A stretch of 64,000 bases of DNA from a candidate division BRC1 bacterium HGW-BRC1-1 (GTDB lineage: Bacteria > Sumerlaeota > Sumerlaeia > Sumerlaeales > Sumerlaeaceae). The DNA is taken from assembly GCA_002842095.1 (NCBI GenBank), contig PHCB01000012.1:22671-86670 (forward strand), read 5' to 3'. Made by a program: the position numbers and the translations under genes. Under the pieces are notes generated by a model. The model worked only from the letters and a program-made list of their open reading frames with translations. It had not been told where the DNA came from and did not search any database. The first letter of the stretch is position 1; each line of letters begins with the position of its first letter. Below, one piece after another: positions 26,325-36,052 of the stretch.

Positions 26325-29300
26325 TCACTCCTCCACCGGCAACAGTTGTAACGTAATCGGCGGCGCCTCGCCGTCGGGTGGCACAATTACTGTTTCGGTT
26401 TCGGATTCTCTATCGGGGAATCCATCAACGTAGAGTGTGTAGCTGCCCCCCTCCAAACCGTGCAGGTTGAAGGCTCCGGTTTTGTCTGATTCCGCCGTCC
26501 TGCCTATCCGGTTAAAGTGTGGTTCATTCGGGGCCTCGTTGTAGGCTGAAGTGACATAAGTATTCTCAACCGGATTGCCGTCGGCATCAATTACGCGCCC
26601 CGCTATTCTACCGCTGGGCATGCTTATATCGAGCTTCTGTTCATCTCCCCCCTTTATGTCGGTTGTAACCGTTAGAAAAGAAGCTTGCCCCGGACCGGCA
26701 TCCCGCATGTGATAAGATGCGTCGACTTGATACGACCCCGCTGGCAGGTCGTTTATCGTATAGCGCCCCTCCCCATTTGTCTGGGCAATAAAATGAATGT
26801 TTTCTTCCGCACCCTCACCCTTAGTCGACAGGGAAATCTGGCACTGGGGAAGTGGTTTCCCTTGGAAGGTAAGCAAGCCACTTAACGTGCCGGTGCCCAG
26901 GGTCATGACAAATTCCGTAACCTCCCCCTCCTTCACCGCGCATGAACCGTATAGCTTCGCGGACTGTTCACGCACATAATAGGAACCGGAAGGAATGTTT
27001 CCGAAAAGGGCCAGGCCCTCACCATTGGTTTGTGAATCAAACGTTATTATATTCCCGTCAGCGATAGAGGATATATCTGGACTCAGCGTGATCTGGATCG
27101 AGGTACCCTCCACCGGTTCACCCCCCGGATCGCGCACCACCTGCACCCTCACGGTTCCGCCGGTGCCAGTCAGCATGTCGCCCATGTCGTGGACCTGATC
27201 ATGGCTCACCCTCAGTCTCTCACGGCAAGGGGCCTTCCCCTCAATCTTCGCTTCCACCACCTTCACACCCGGAGGCGTTTTCTGAAACACGAATTCACCC
27301 TTTTCGGTGGTGATGGTGTTCAGCACCTTGACGCCCAACTGGGGCATCACGAACCCCTGCATGGCGCCTTCACTTCCCACTGCCACCTTTACGCCAGCCA
27401 GGGGAGTCTTATCGGAACGGTTCAAAACTCGTCCGATAATGGTTCCGCCCGGACCCATGGGGAAATTATATTCCGGAGGTACACCACCGGGCCATTCGCT
27501 GGCGGTCATTTGCTGCGTGTAGGGCAAACATCCCTCGGCAAGAACCGTGACGGTGTTGCTCTCGTTGGGACGCATTTGCAGTTGGAACTCACCCGGTTTG
27601 TCGGGCGATTGTTTGGCAAACCCCAACGCCCGAACCTCGAACTGAGAGATCGGCTTGAGGGTTTTCCAATCGGTGACCTTGCCGACAACGGTGATGAAAT
27701 CCAACTTCGGTATGTTCAGAACGAAATCCACCCCTTTGCGATCCACCTCCACGTTTTCCAAGCGGGCACTCGCCACATCGGGCACCCTGCACTGGCCCAT
27801 GTAGAGACCTTCCTTCAGTCCCTCCACGCGGTATTTGCCCTTCTCATCGGACTTAGTGTTTCTGAGATAAACGCCGGAAGACCTATCGTTGTTGAAGAAT
27901 GAAACGGTCGCCTCCGGCACGGGTTTTTTGTTCTGGTCCATCACGCGCCCCTCGATGAAGTGGGACTTGCGCAGTTGGAGGCGAATGTCGGAGCGCGTCT
28001 TCCCGTTTTCCACGACCACGCGCTTCAGTTCACAATTCGCAAATTGCGCGTGGGCGGCGTTCAGAACGATTTCGCCCGAGGGCAAATTGAAGAACACGAA
28101 CTTACCGTCCGCGTCAGATTTCGTCTCCCAAAAACGGTTTCCCTCTGGCGCCTTACCCTCCTCCGGGGGGACGCTCGCACCGACATCGGCTCCGAGCACG
28201 GGCTTTCCCGCGGGATCAACCACCACGCCTGCAAGAGTTCCCCCGGTTTCCATGAGAATCACGACTCCCGTTACAGAATCGTCGGCGATGTTCACAAGGT
28301 CAGACCAGGCATTGGCGTATCCCTCAGCCGTGGCTTTCACATTAAGGTTGGTATTGGGCTCCACGTCGAACCTGAACGTGCCATCGGGTTGAGTCTTTTT
28401 AGGATTTGGAGACTGTCTCGTATAACCGTAACTTTCCAAACTAACCGTCGCATCAGGTACCGAATCGCCGTTTTTCAGCGACACCCGGCCTGAGACGGTG
28501 AGACTTTCCACCATCTCGAAATCGCGGGTTATCTCGGTCTCCTCGCCGAGCTGGAGCCAGAGATTTTCCCCTTCCGAGCTTCGCGGGCGGATGTCACCGG
28601 GCGTCTCGGAAACAACGTCGGAAAGCCGGAAGCCTTCTTTGTAAACGATCAACTCGTTCCTGACGACCCCCGTAATGGTGAAGCGCCCATTGGAGTCCGT
28701 AAGGGTCGGTTTGTTCTTATCCCACCATTGCTTGAGTCTCACGTCCGGCATGGGGGCGCCGGTCATCTTCTCGGTCACCTGCCCCCTCACCGTGTGACCC
28801 GGATAAACAAATAGCGTGTGGCCGGATGTGCTGAGGCCGTCGGACAGATTAAGCTCCAGGTTGCCTTTGGGGCCGGGCATCGGAAACAATTTTTCGCCGC
28901 TCGCCGAGAGGGAGAAGCTGCCCTTGGGCACGCCTCGGAACATGAAATTACCCAGACGGTCCGTTACGGCGGAAGCCTTTGTGCGGTCGAAGAGGCGATT
29001 GTCCGGGACCCCAATAGTCTCACCGTTCATGAATACCGTCGCGCTACTCACGAGGTCATTCGAGCCGACCTGCAACACGCGCCCTTCCACCAGCGCGCCG
29101 TCGCCAAAGCGAAATTCCACTCCGCGGGCGGGCGCGGTTACCTTCTTCATCAAGGCCCCATAACCGGGTGAGGCAGCCATAAGCGTTACTTCTGTGGCAC
29201 TGGTTTTTAGACGGAACTCACCGCCGGGACCCGCCTCGGTCGTTGAGTCGTTCACAGGAAAACCGCTGGCGACATCCTCCTTCGTGGCCAATCTTTCATA

Positions 29301-29900
29301 TTCCCACACTGCGGTGACGATGCCGGACAGCGGCGCGCCGGTCGTATCGACCAGCCGCCCTGAAACCTCCGCACCCCTCTGCATGGCAAAGTCGCGCACC
29401 ACGACCCGTGGGGTCCCACGAAGGGGCGCTTCTTCCCCTTCCGGCGAGGTATCCGCCGCCATGGAGATAAACCCCGCGCCGCCGGCGTTCACCATGGCCG
29501 AATCCACCGGGTCCACTTCAAAGCGGTACTCACCGCCACCGTGACCGACCAGCGTGGTCGTTGTGAGATCCAAAGTCACCGCGCTGGCCGTGGTCACGCT
29601 GGCGTTAAGGGCCACCGTCACGGTAGTATCCAGCGACCCTCCATCGGCAGCGTAAACCAAACCGGTGTAAACGCTCTTGCCGCCGGGCGCAGCGGCGATG
29701 TTTTTTCGACGCTCAGCCCGCGCCTGCGGCGAGGAGGCTTTGGCATCCGATCCACGCGATCCCGATGCGGTTACTTCCCCGGTCGAGAAACCTTCCTCGT
29801 CCAAGATCTCACCCGGTGCCAGGCCGCCCCGCTTCCATGCAAACAGCACGACCAAAGCCAACGCCACGACCACCAACATCCACGACCAACGTTTACGCAT
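26325..29900 (-). CDS. Giant surface protein of carboxypeptidase-regulatory-like repeats (paralogue B), membrane-anchored
   Basis: This 1191-residue protein has the same domain plan as paralogue A and is very similar to it in the C-terminal third (GTGTLSGLLTFQGKPLPQCQ, GRYTINDLPAGSY, PSGRIAGRVIDADGNPVE). Repeats such as GVVVDPAGKPVLGADVGA and GRVMDQNKKPVPEATVSF belong to the CarboxypepD_reg-like type. Unlike the other three it has no lipobox. Its N-terminus is a plain hydrophobic segment (residues 4-22, WSWMLVVVALALVVLFAW) flanked by Arg and Lys, suggesting an inner-membrane anchor or uncleaved signal. The start lies 46 bases after the stop of paralogue C, so they may be co-transcribed. Function is unknown. 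Confidence 0.85.
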   Translation of the reverse strand: MRKRWSWMLVVVALALVVLFAWKRGGLAPGEILDEEGFSTGEVTASGSRGSDAKASSPQARAERRKNIAAAPGGKSVYTGLVYAADGGSLDTTVTVALNASVTTASAVTLDLTTTTLVGHGGGEYRFEVDPVDSAMVNAGGAGFISMAADTSPEGEEAPLRGTPRVVVRDFAMQRGAEVSGRLVDTTGAPLSGIVTAVWEYERLATKEDVASGFPVNDSTTEAGPGGEFRLKTSATEVTLMAASPGYGALMKKVTAPARGVEFRFGDGALVEGRVLQVGSNDLVSSATVFMNGETIGVPDNRLFDRTKASAVTDRLGNFMFRGVPKGSFSLSASGEKLFPMPGPKGNLELNLSDGLSTSGHTLFVYPGHTVRGQVTEKMTGAPMPDVRLKQWWDKNKPTLTDSNGRFTITGVVRNELIVYKEGFRLSDVVSETPGDIRPRSSEGENLWLQLGEETEITRDFEMVESLTVSGRVSLKNGDSVPDATVSLESYGYTRQSPNPKKTQPDGTFRFDVEPNTNLNVKATAEGYANAWSDLVNIADDSVTGVVILMETGGTLAGVVVDPAGKPVLGADVGASVPPEEGKAPEGNRFWETKSDADGKFVFFNLPSGEIVLNAAHAQFANCELKRVVVENGKTRSDIRLQLRKSHFIEGRVMDQNKKPVPEATVSFFNNDRSSGVYLRNTKSDEKGKYRVEGLKEGLYMGQCRVPDVASARLENVEVDRKGVDFVLNIPKLDFITVVGKVTDWKTLKPISQFEVRALGFAKQSPDKPGEFQLQMRPNESNTVTVLAEGCLPYTQQMTASEWPGGVPPEYNFPMGPGGTIIGRVLNRSDKTPLAGVKVAVGSEGAMQGFVMPQLGVKVLNTITTEKGEFVFQKTPPGVKVVEAKIEGKAPCRERLRVSHDQVHDMGDMLTGTGGTVRVQVVRDPGGEPVEGTSIQITLSPDISSIADGNIITFDSQTNGEGLALFGNIPSGSYYVREQSAKLYGSCAVKEGEVTEFVMTLGTGTLSGLLTFQGKPLPQCQISLSTKGEGAEENIHFIAQTNGEGRYTINDLPAGSYQVDASYHMRDAGPGQASFLTVTTDIKGGDEQKLDISMPSGRIAGRVIDADGNPVENTYVTSAYNEAPNEPHFNRIGRTAESDKTGAFNLHGLEGGSYTLYVDGFPDRESETETVIVPPDGEAPPITLQLLPVEE

Positions 29901-29946
29901 CGGTTCTATGTCTCCACGGTTGAGCGGGTCTCAAACGAAAGTGAGG

Positions 29947-31857
29947 TTAGGGTAGTTGGAGGCGGACATCGCTGCGAGTTTTCCCCTCATCCACTGCTTC
30001 TTTCTGATTGGCTGAGGAGGCAAAACCCTCCTTTTTTGCTATCAAGGTTACCTCTCCAACGGGAAGGTTCAGCAACGTGAAGCGTCCTTGGGAGTCGCTT
30101 ATGGTAGTTCCCACGTCAGTGTTCGAATTGAGGGTTCCCACCCTGACAATATGGCTTGCGAGGACTTCTGCCTCGGGCACCGGCTTACCCTGGGGGTCCA
30201 CAACCACGCCACCCAGCGCACCTCCAGCTTTGAGAATGACATCCACGCCAGACATAGAGGTTCCTTTCACCTCGACCATGTCTGAAAGGCCGGGAGCATA
30301 ACCGGGAGCAAAGGCCTGGACACAGCCGGAAATGTTGGGAAGAACTTCCAGTTTGAAGGTGCCATCATTCTTCACCTTGACCATATAATGAGTGATTCCG
30401 GCATCACCGGAAGTAATGAATGAGATCGATGCATCCGGGATGATATCGCCGTTTTTCCGCATAACCTTGCCAGAAATCGTGATGGTATCCGCCATTTCGA
30501 AATCCCGAGTGACATCCAGTGCATCACCCAAATCCACTTTCAGAATGGACGCCATCGCAGCGCCGGATGGAAAAAACATCTGGACCCGCTGTTGCGGATT
30601 GTCATCAGCGGCACGCAGTCCCTCCTTCGCCACATACAATTTGCCGCTGGTTACAGGAAACAACCTGTATCTTCCGTCCGCATCGGTTTGCGCCTCAACC
30701 TTTGGAAGACCATAGCTATGTAAAATGTCTACGCCTGCAATCGGTTCGCCAGTTCCTTTTTTCGTCACGCGACCCGTGACGGTGTGGCCGGGGTAGACCA
30801 TCAACTCTATCCCAGACGTACTGACGCCATCGACGATAGGCACCCAGTCGTTTCCTGTTCCTTTACTATAGGGAAAGGGGAAGAGTTTCTCACTGCTGGC
30901 CATGAGAGCATAAACGCCATCACTCATGCCGCGCAGATGGAAAGCGCCCTGGGGGTTGGTCACAACTTCAGAAAACTTGGCCCCGGGAACTTCTTCCATA
31001 CGGCGGTTTAAATCTTTGGCATTTACCACCACCGTGACGCTGGAAACTCCCTCGCGGGTCCCATGCATCAAGACCATTCCCTCTATGGAGGCCCCTTCGC
31101 CTAACCGGATTTCCACACCACTTGCCGGTGCCGTGGTGAGTTTATCCACCGGCCCGTAACCATCCGAAGAACCCACAAGCTTAATATCACGGGAGGCCAC
31201 CGTCAGCGAGAAACCCTCGCTGGCGAATGACCTGGCCTGGAAATAAGGCATAACCCTGACAGCATCCGGCTTTGCGTTGCGCCAGGAGTCCAAGTCCATG
31301 GGCCAGGTGGCAATGACTCTCCCGTCCACCGGCGTTCCGCTGGCATCCAGCAACCGACCGGAAACCTCCAACCCGCGCTCCATCTCAAAATCGCGCACGA
31401 CGGTTTTCCCTTCGGAAGGAATGCCGTTTCCCTCACCGATAAACGTAGCCATGGTAAGAAGCCCTTTACCGCTGGCACTCAGTCTCGCCATCGGCGGGGA
31501 ATCCATTTCAAATTTATAGCGGCCATCATCACCCACCAACACCGCGGAAGTATTGGTCTCATCGCTCAGTCCTCGGACCACACCCAAATGCAAAGATAGG
31601 GTAACCGACGTGCCCAAGGGTTGCCCGTCGGCGGCGGTGACTTCGCCCATGAAGATCGTTTTTTCCGGCGCGGCTTTGGGAAGATTCGATTTGGGTACCA
31701 CGCCCGGCGAGGCTTGTCCGCCCGCCTTGCCGAGTTCTGGTGGCGCGGCAACCTTGCCGCCATCCTCCGAGGAACCGCAACCCGCCAGAACCAGCATCAC
31801 GCTGCAGAATGCTGCCGCCACAAAACCCGAACCAAATCCGCGCACCTGAATCATCAT
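29947..31857 (-). CDS. Half-length surface lipoprotein of the same repeat family (paralogue C)
   Basis: This 636-residue protein is almost a copy of the first half of paralogue D: MMIQ(V/L)RGFGSGF, a lipobox LVLAGC, then the same order of repeats. It stops at KTRSDVRLQLP, exactly where the longer paralogues continue with HFIAGRV. No remnant of the missing half is seen in the 46 bases before paralogue B. It may be a natural short form or the product of a deletion by recombination between paralogues. Repeats such as GVVVDPQGKPVPEAEVLA are intact, and nothing suggests decay of the frame. The start is one of two adjacent ATG codons. Confidence 0.85.
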   Translation of the reverse strand: MMIQVRGFGSGFVAAAFCSVMLVLAGCGSSEDGGKVAAPPELGKAGGQASPGVVPKSNLPKAAPEKTIFMGEVTAADGQPLGTSVTLSLHLGVVRGLSDETNTSAVLVGDDGRYKFEMDSPPMARLSASGKGLLTMATFIGEGNGIPSEGKTVVRDFEMERGLEVSGRLLDASGTPVDGRVIATWPMDLDSWRNAKPDAVRVMPYFQARSFASEGFSLTVASRDIKLVGSSDGYGPVDKLTTAPASGVEIRLGEGASIEGMVLMHGTREGVSSVTVVVNAKDLNRRMEEVPGAKFSEVVTNPQGAFHLRGMSDGVYALMASSEKLFPFPYSKGTGNDWVPIVDGVSTSGIELMVYPGHTVTGRVTKKGTGEPIAGVDILHSYGLPKVEAQTDADGRYRLFPVTSGKLYVAKEGLRAADDNPQQRVQMFFPSGAAMASILKVDLGDALDVTRDFEMADTITISGKVMRKNGDIIPDASISFITSGDAGITHYMVKVKNDGTFKLEVLPNISGCVQAFAPGYAPGLSDMVEVKGTSMSGVDVILKAGGALGGVVVDPQGKPVPEAEVLASHIVRVGTLNSNTDVGTTISDSQGRFTLLNLPVGEVTLIAKKEGFASSANQKEAVDEGKTRSDVRLQLP

Positions 31858-31885
31858 CGTATCCCCATGATTTTCTGACTATGCA

Positions 31886-31906
31886 CATTCACTGTCACCG
31901 TGAATG
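31886..31906. promoter_or_regulatory. Inverted repeat upstream of paralogue C
   Basis: CATTCAC (31886-31892) and GTGAATG (31900-31906) form a perfect 7-bp inverted repeat with a 7-base spacer, 29 bases upstream of the paralogue C start. It could be an operator or a leader hairpin. No T-run follows in either direction. Confidence 0.4.
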
Positions 31907-31948
31907 AACGAGTTTCATGCGAAGTTCCAGTTCAATCCACTGCACCAC

Positions 31949-34900
31949 CTACGGCACGCTTACGGTCACCTCGACGACTTCGTGGGCTACGATGGTCATT
32001 TTCGCGGTGGCGGTTTTTCCGTCGGCCAGTTTTACGGTGGCGGTATAGTTGCCGGGGAAGAGGCCGCGGGCTACCCACAGGCCGTTGGGGTCGGCCTTGC
32101 CGCTTTGGGGTTTCTCGATGCTCTGGGGGTCATCGGGGGCGATGGAGCACGGGGCACCGGGGATGGGTGCGCCACCGGCGCCGGTTACCGTCAGACGCAA
32201 GGCTCCGGCGTCGTACAGCACGTCGTCGAGGCGCACGGTTTCGCCGGCCTTCACTTCGATGTCGTGATAGCCCATGGAGAATCCCCACGAGCCGACCTCC
32301 ACGCGGTATCGGCCGATGGGGATGTCGGGGATGGTCATCAGGCCGTCGGGGCCGCGTTTGCCGGAGTGGTCATAGCGTCCGCCCGTTTCGACGGAGGTCA
32401 GGTAGCACCAAGCCTCGGGGATGGGCGCGCCGGAGGTGTAGTTGAGCGCCGACGACACGACGGTGCCGGCGTTGCCTTTCTCCAGTTTAAGCGTCACCGA
32501 GCGCGAGTTTCCCTTGGCGGGTACTTCAACCTTCTCGGGTTTCGAAACACCCTCTCCGGTCTTTTTGGCCGAGATGGTGTAATCTCCGGGGGTTATTCCG
32601 GCCAGGTCGAACTCGCCCCTGTCGCCGGATCTGAAAGTGTTGCCATAGCTGAACATCGAAGCGTAGGCCGACCCGGGGTCCAAGGGAACGACCGTGATGG
32701 TAGCACCAGAAACCGGGTTGCCCGCCTCGTCCGTCACGCGCCCCACGAGGTGCCCCGCAGGAAACTCGAAATCTTTTACCTGCACACCGGACCCGCGAAC
32801 CTCCAGGGTTTCTTCGATCCGAGACATTCTGCCTGCCTGTTGCTCCTCGTAGGACATAACCGTTGCCCGATACGTTCCGGCGGGAAGATTTTTGATTTCA
32901 TATTTTCCCTCCCCCTCCACCTGGGCACTCATGTTCACGCGTTCGGACGCCTCGCCCCCCTGACGGCTGAGCGAAATACCTCCGGCGCTGATGGGTTTGC
33001 CTTCTTTGGTAATCTTGCCGGTTAATGTTCCCCCTCCAAGGCGGAGAACCACTTCCACGGTAGCCTCGCCGTTCACGACGGTGTTGCCATGGATTTTGTT
33101 GTTTTGGTCGCTAACGCTGTAAGGTCCGGGAGCAAGATTTTCGAAGAGGGCTGTTCCCTGGGCGTCGGTTTTTTTAGAACCACGAGTCCCACTGCCGGGT
33201 GCCATTTGGGACATGATATTAATGTCGGCCCCTTCCACGGGGGAGTCGCCCGGATCGCGAACAACTTTCACACGGATGGCACCGCCGGTGCCAATCTCGA
33301 TGTCGCCGGCGTCGGCAATCTTGTCGTGTTCCACCGTGATGGTTTTACTGGCGGGAGCTTTCCCTTCGCCGACTTTAACTTCTATCTGCACGGAACCGGC
33401 GGGTGCCTTTTCGAAAACGAACTGCCCGTCGGCCGTGGTGGTGGCGTTGCGCATGGTGGCTTTCAATTCGTCGGGCACCCATCCGAAATTAGAACCGCTC
33501 GACATCATGGTCAGTTTCGCCCCCGGAATGGGGGCCTTGTCTGCCTTATTGACCACCCGCCCGATGATGGTACCGCCGGGCCCGAGGAGGAAGGTGATCT
33601 CCTTGGTAGACCCCATGCCGGTGTCGGCCGAGAAGCTTTGAATGGATGGTTGGTAGTCCGGTGCGGAAACGGTCAGGGTGTAGGTAACATTCGCCTGAGC
33701 CTGGAGGGTGAATTCGCCAGGTTTGTCAGGGGATTTTTTCACCTGATTGTATTCGGGGGTCACCTTGAAATCTTTGATGGGGTCGCGCGATTTCCAGTCG
33801 AGGACCTTGCCGATGACGGTCAAATCGCCCTTCTTCTCCTCGCCGAGGATGAAATCGACGTCGTCGCGATCGACTTTGACACCCTGCTTCTGGGCGTTAC
33901 CCTGGGGTTGCTTATTGCAATTGCCCGTATAGGTTCCCTCGGCAAGATCATCCACCCGGTATTTCCCATCCTCGTCGGTGGTAGCCCTTCCCGAACCTCC
34001 GGATTGGCTGTAGAAGCTCACGGACGCCCCCGCGATGGGCTTTTTATTTGTGTCCGTTACCCGCCCGGCAATGAAGTGAGGAGGGCGTAGTTCGAGCCGC
34101 ACATCGCTGCGGGTTTTATCCTCTTCGATTTCTTCCTTTTGATCAACGGAAGAGGCGAAACCCTTCTTGTGGGCCGTCAATGAGTTGCTTCCGACCGGAA
34201 GGTTTAACAGTGCAAACCGTCCCTCGGCATCGCTCACGGTATCTCCCACCGTTTCGCCCATACTTGACATTCCCAAACTGACGTAGGCTGTTGCGTTAAC
34301 TTTTGCCTCGGGCACCGGCTTGCCCTGGGGGTCGACCACCACGCCACCCAGCGAACCACCCGCGTTGAGAATGACCACCACACCAGACACGGAGGTGTCC
34401 AACACCTCGACCATCTCTGAAATGCCGCGGGCATAACCGGGGGCTACGGCTTTCACGCGACCGGTGATGTTGGGGACCACCTCCATTTTGAAGGTGCCGT
34501 CGTTATTCACTCTTGTGAGATTTGCTGAGTTCATTCCACCCCCACCAGAAGAGAAAAGAGAGACCGACGCATCGGGGATGATGTCTCCATTTTTGCGCGT
34601 CACCTTGCCTGAAATGGTGATGGACTCCGCCATCTCGAAATCCCGGCTGACATCAAGTTCGTCGCCCAATTCCACCGTCAGTCTGGATTTCATAACAGGC
34701 CCGGCGGAAAACATCTGCGCCCGTCGACTGGACGCCGAGTCCACCATTCGAAAACCTTCCTTCGCCACAACCAACTGGACGTTGGTTACCGGGAACAACC
34801 GGTATCTTCCGTCTGAATCGGTCTCCGCCTTGACCGCGTTGGCATAAACATTCTGAGAAATTTCCACACCCGCGATGGGTTCGCCGGTCTCTTTGTTCGT

Positions 34901-36052
34901 CACACGACCGGACACCGTGTGCCCGGGATAAAGCATCAGTTCGATCCCGGAGGTGCTGGCGCCGTCGGCGATGCTCACGCTGGCTGTTCCCAACCCTTTA
35001 TTGCCGGGGAAGGGAAAGAGTTTTTCGCCCTTGGCCATGAGAGCATATTCGCCGTTGCTCATGCCGCGCAGATGGAACATGCCCTGTGGGTCAGTCACTA
35101 CCGCCGAAACCTTGGCGATGGGCATCCTTCCACCACGGGGGGTCATGTCTTTGCCGCTCACCTGCACCGTTGCGCTGGAAACACCCTCACGGGTGCCTTG
35201 CATCAGCACCATGCCCTCAATGGAGGCGCCTTCGCCCAAACGGATTTCGATGCCGGTGGCAGGGGCCGTGGTGGTTTTTTCCACGGGACCATATCCTTCT
35301 GCGGAACCCACGAGAGTGACCTCACCGGAGGCAACGGTGAGCGAAAATCCATCGGTAGCAGAAGATTTGTCCTGAACAGAAGGAATAACCCTGACATCAT
35401 CCGGTTTTGCGTTGCTCATAGCGGCCATGTCCACGGGCCAGGTCCCCGTTACACTACCGGTTAAGGGCGCACCGCTGACGTCCACCAGTCGGCCTGAAAC
35501 CTCAACTCCACGCTCCATCTTGAAATCGCGCACGACGGTTTTCCCATCATAAGAACCGCCGTTCGGATCATATACGGCGGTCACCATCATGAGGAGACCT
35601 TTGCCGCTGGCGGTCAGGCTGGCAAATTGCGGTGTATCTATTTCAAAGCGATAGCGACCGTCGGCACCCACGGTCACGCTGGTGGCATTGGTGTTATCGG
35701 GCATTCCTGTGGAAACACCCTGATTCAAACCAACCGTAACCGACGTGCCCAGCAGTTGCCCGTCGGCGGAGGTAACTTCGCCCATGATGATCGTTTTTCC
35801 GGGTGCGGCTTTGGGATGATTAGGGGTGGCCTCCACGCGCGGTTTCGCGGGCGCGGGGGTTGGCGCGGGCGTGGCATCGGTGCGTGTGATGCGCGTGGCC
35901 GGGGTGGCTTGTTCGGCCACATTGCCGGGTTCTCGAGGCGCGGCGGACTTGCCGGCATCATCCGCGGAATCACAACCCGCCAGAGCCAGCATCACGCTAC
36001 AGAATGCCACCGCTGCAAAACCCGAACCAAATCCGCGTAGCTGAATCATCAC
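31949..36052 (-). CDS. Giant surface lipoprotein of carboxypeptidase-regulatory-like repeats (paralogue D)
   Basis: At 1367 residues this is the longest of the four. The lipobox LALAGC is near residue 26 and is followed by a Pro/Ala-rich linker (TPAPTPAPAKP). About 14 beta-sandwich repeats follow, for example GRVTNKETGEPIAGVEIS, GRVTDTNKKPIAGASVSF and GRVTDEAGNPVSGATITV. Its C-terminus differs from paralogues A and B: it ends with LRLTVTGAGGAPIPGAPC and a last unit resembling other carboxypeptidase-regulatory modules. The first codon may be GTG at 36052, but ATG at 36049 has better spacing to AGAGGA. It is first in the leftward array and probably the ancestor of paralogue C. No enzymatic motif is visible. 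Confidence 0.85.
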   Translation of the reverse strand: MMIQLRGFGSGFAAVAFCSVMLALAGCDSADDAGKSAAPREPGNVAEQATPATRITRTDATPAPTPAPAKPRVEATPNHPKAAPGKTIIMGEVTSADGQLLGTSVTVGLNQGVSTGMPDNTNATSVTVGADGRYRFEIDTPQFASLTASGKGLLMMVTAVYDPNGGSYDGKTVVRDFKMERGVEVSGRLVDVSGAPLTGSVTGTWPVDMAAMSNAKPDDVRVIPSVQDKSSATDGFSLTVASGEVTLVGSAEGYGPVEKTTTAPATGIEIRLGEGASIEGMVLMQGTREGVSSATVQVSGKDMTPRGGRMPIAKVSAVVTDPQGMFHLRGMSNGEYALMAKGEKLFPFPGNKGLGTASVSIADGASTSGIELMLYPGHTVSGRVTNKETGEPIAGVEISQNVYANAVKAETDSDGRYRLFPVTNVQLVVAKEGFRMVDSASSRRAQMFSAGPVMKSRLTVELGDELDVSRDFEMAESITISGKVTRKNGDIIPDASVSLFSSGGGGMNSANLTRVNNDGTFKMEVVPNITGRVKAVAPGYARGISEMVEVLDTSVSGVVVILNAGGSLGGVVVDPQGKPVPEAKVNATAYVSLGMSSMGETVGDTVSDAEGRFALLNLPVGSNSLTAHKKGFASSVDQKEEIEEDKTRSDVRLELRPPHFIAGRVTDTNKKPIAGASVSFYSQSGGSGRATTDEDGKYRVDDLAEGTYTGNCNKQPQGNAQKQGVKVDRDDVDFILGEEKKGDLTVIGKVLDWKSRDPIKDFKVTPEYNQVKKSPDKPGEFTLQAQANVTYTLTVSAPDYQPSIQSFSADTGMGSTKEITFLLGPGGTIIGRVVNKADKAPIPGAKLTMMSSGSNFGWVPDELKATMRNATTTADGQFVFEKAPAGSVQIEVKVGEGKAPASKTITVEHDKIADAGDIEIGTGGAIRVKVVRDPGDSPVEGADINIMSQMAPGSGTRGSKKTDAQGTALFENLAPGPYSVSDQNNKIHGNTVVNGEATVEVVLRLGGGTLTGKITKEGKPISAGGISLSRQGGEASERVNMSAQVEGEGKYEIKNLPAGTYRATVMSYEEQQAGRMSRIEETLEVRGSGVQVKDFEFPAGHLVGRVTDEAGNPVSGATITVVPLDPGSAYASMFSYGNTFRSGDRGEFDLAGITPGDYTISAKKTGEGVSKPEKVEVPAKGNSRSVTLKLEKGNAGTVVSSALNYTSGAPIPEAWCYLTSVETGGRYDHSGKRGPDGLMTIPDIPIGRYRVEVGSWGFSMGYHDIEVKAGETVRLDDVLYDAGALRLTVTGAGGAPIPGAPCSIAPDDPQSIEKPQSGKADPNGLWVARGLFPGNYTATVKLADGKTATAKMTIVAHEVVEVTVSVP

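Noticed and set aside
31904..34090. Long plus-strand frames opposite giant paralogue D
   Set aside because: These are antisense products of the repetitive GC-rich gene; their sequence is explained by codon bias on the minus strand.
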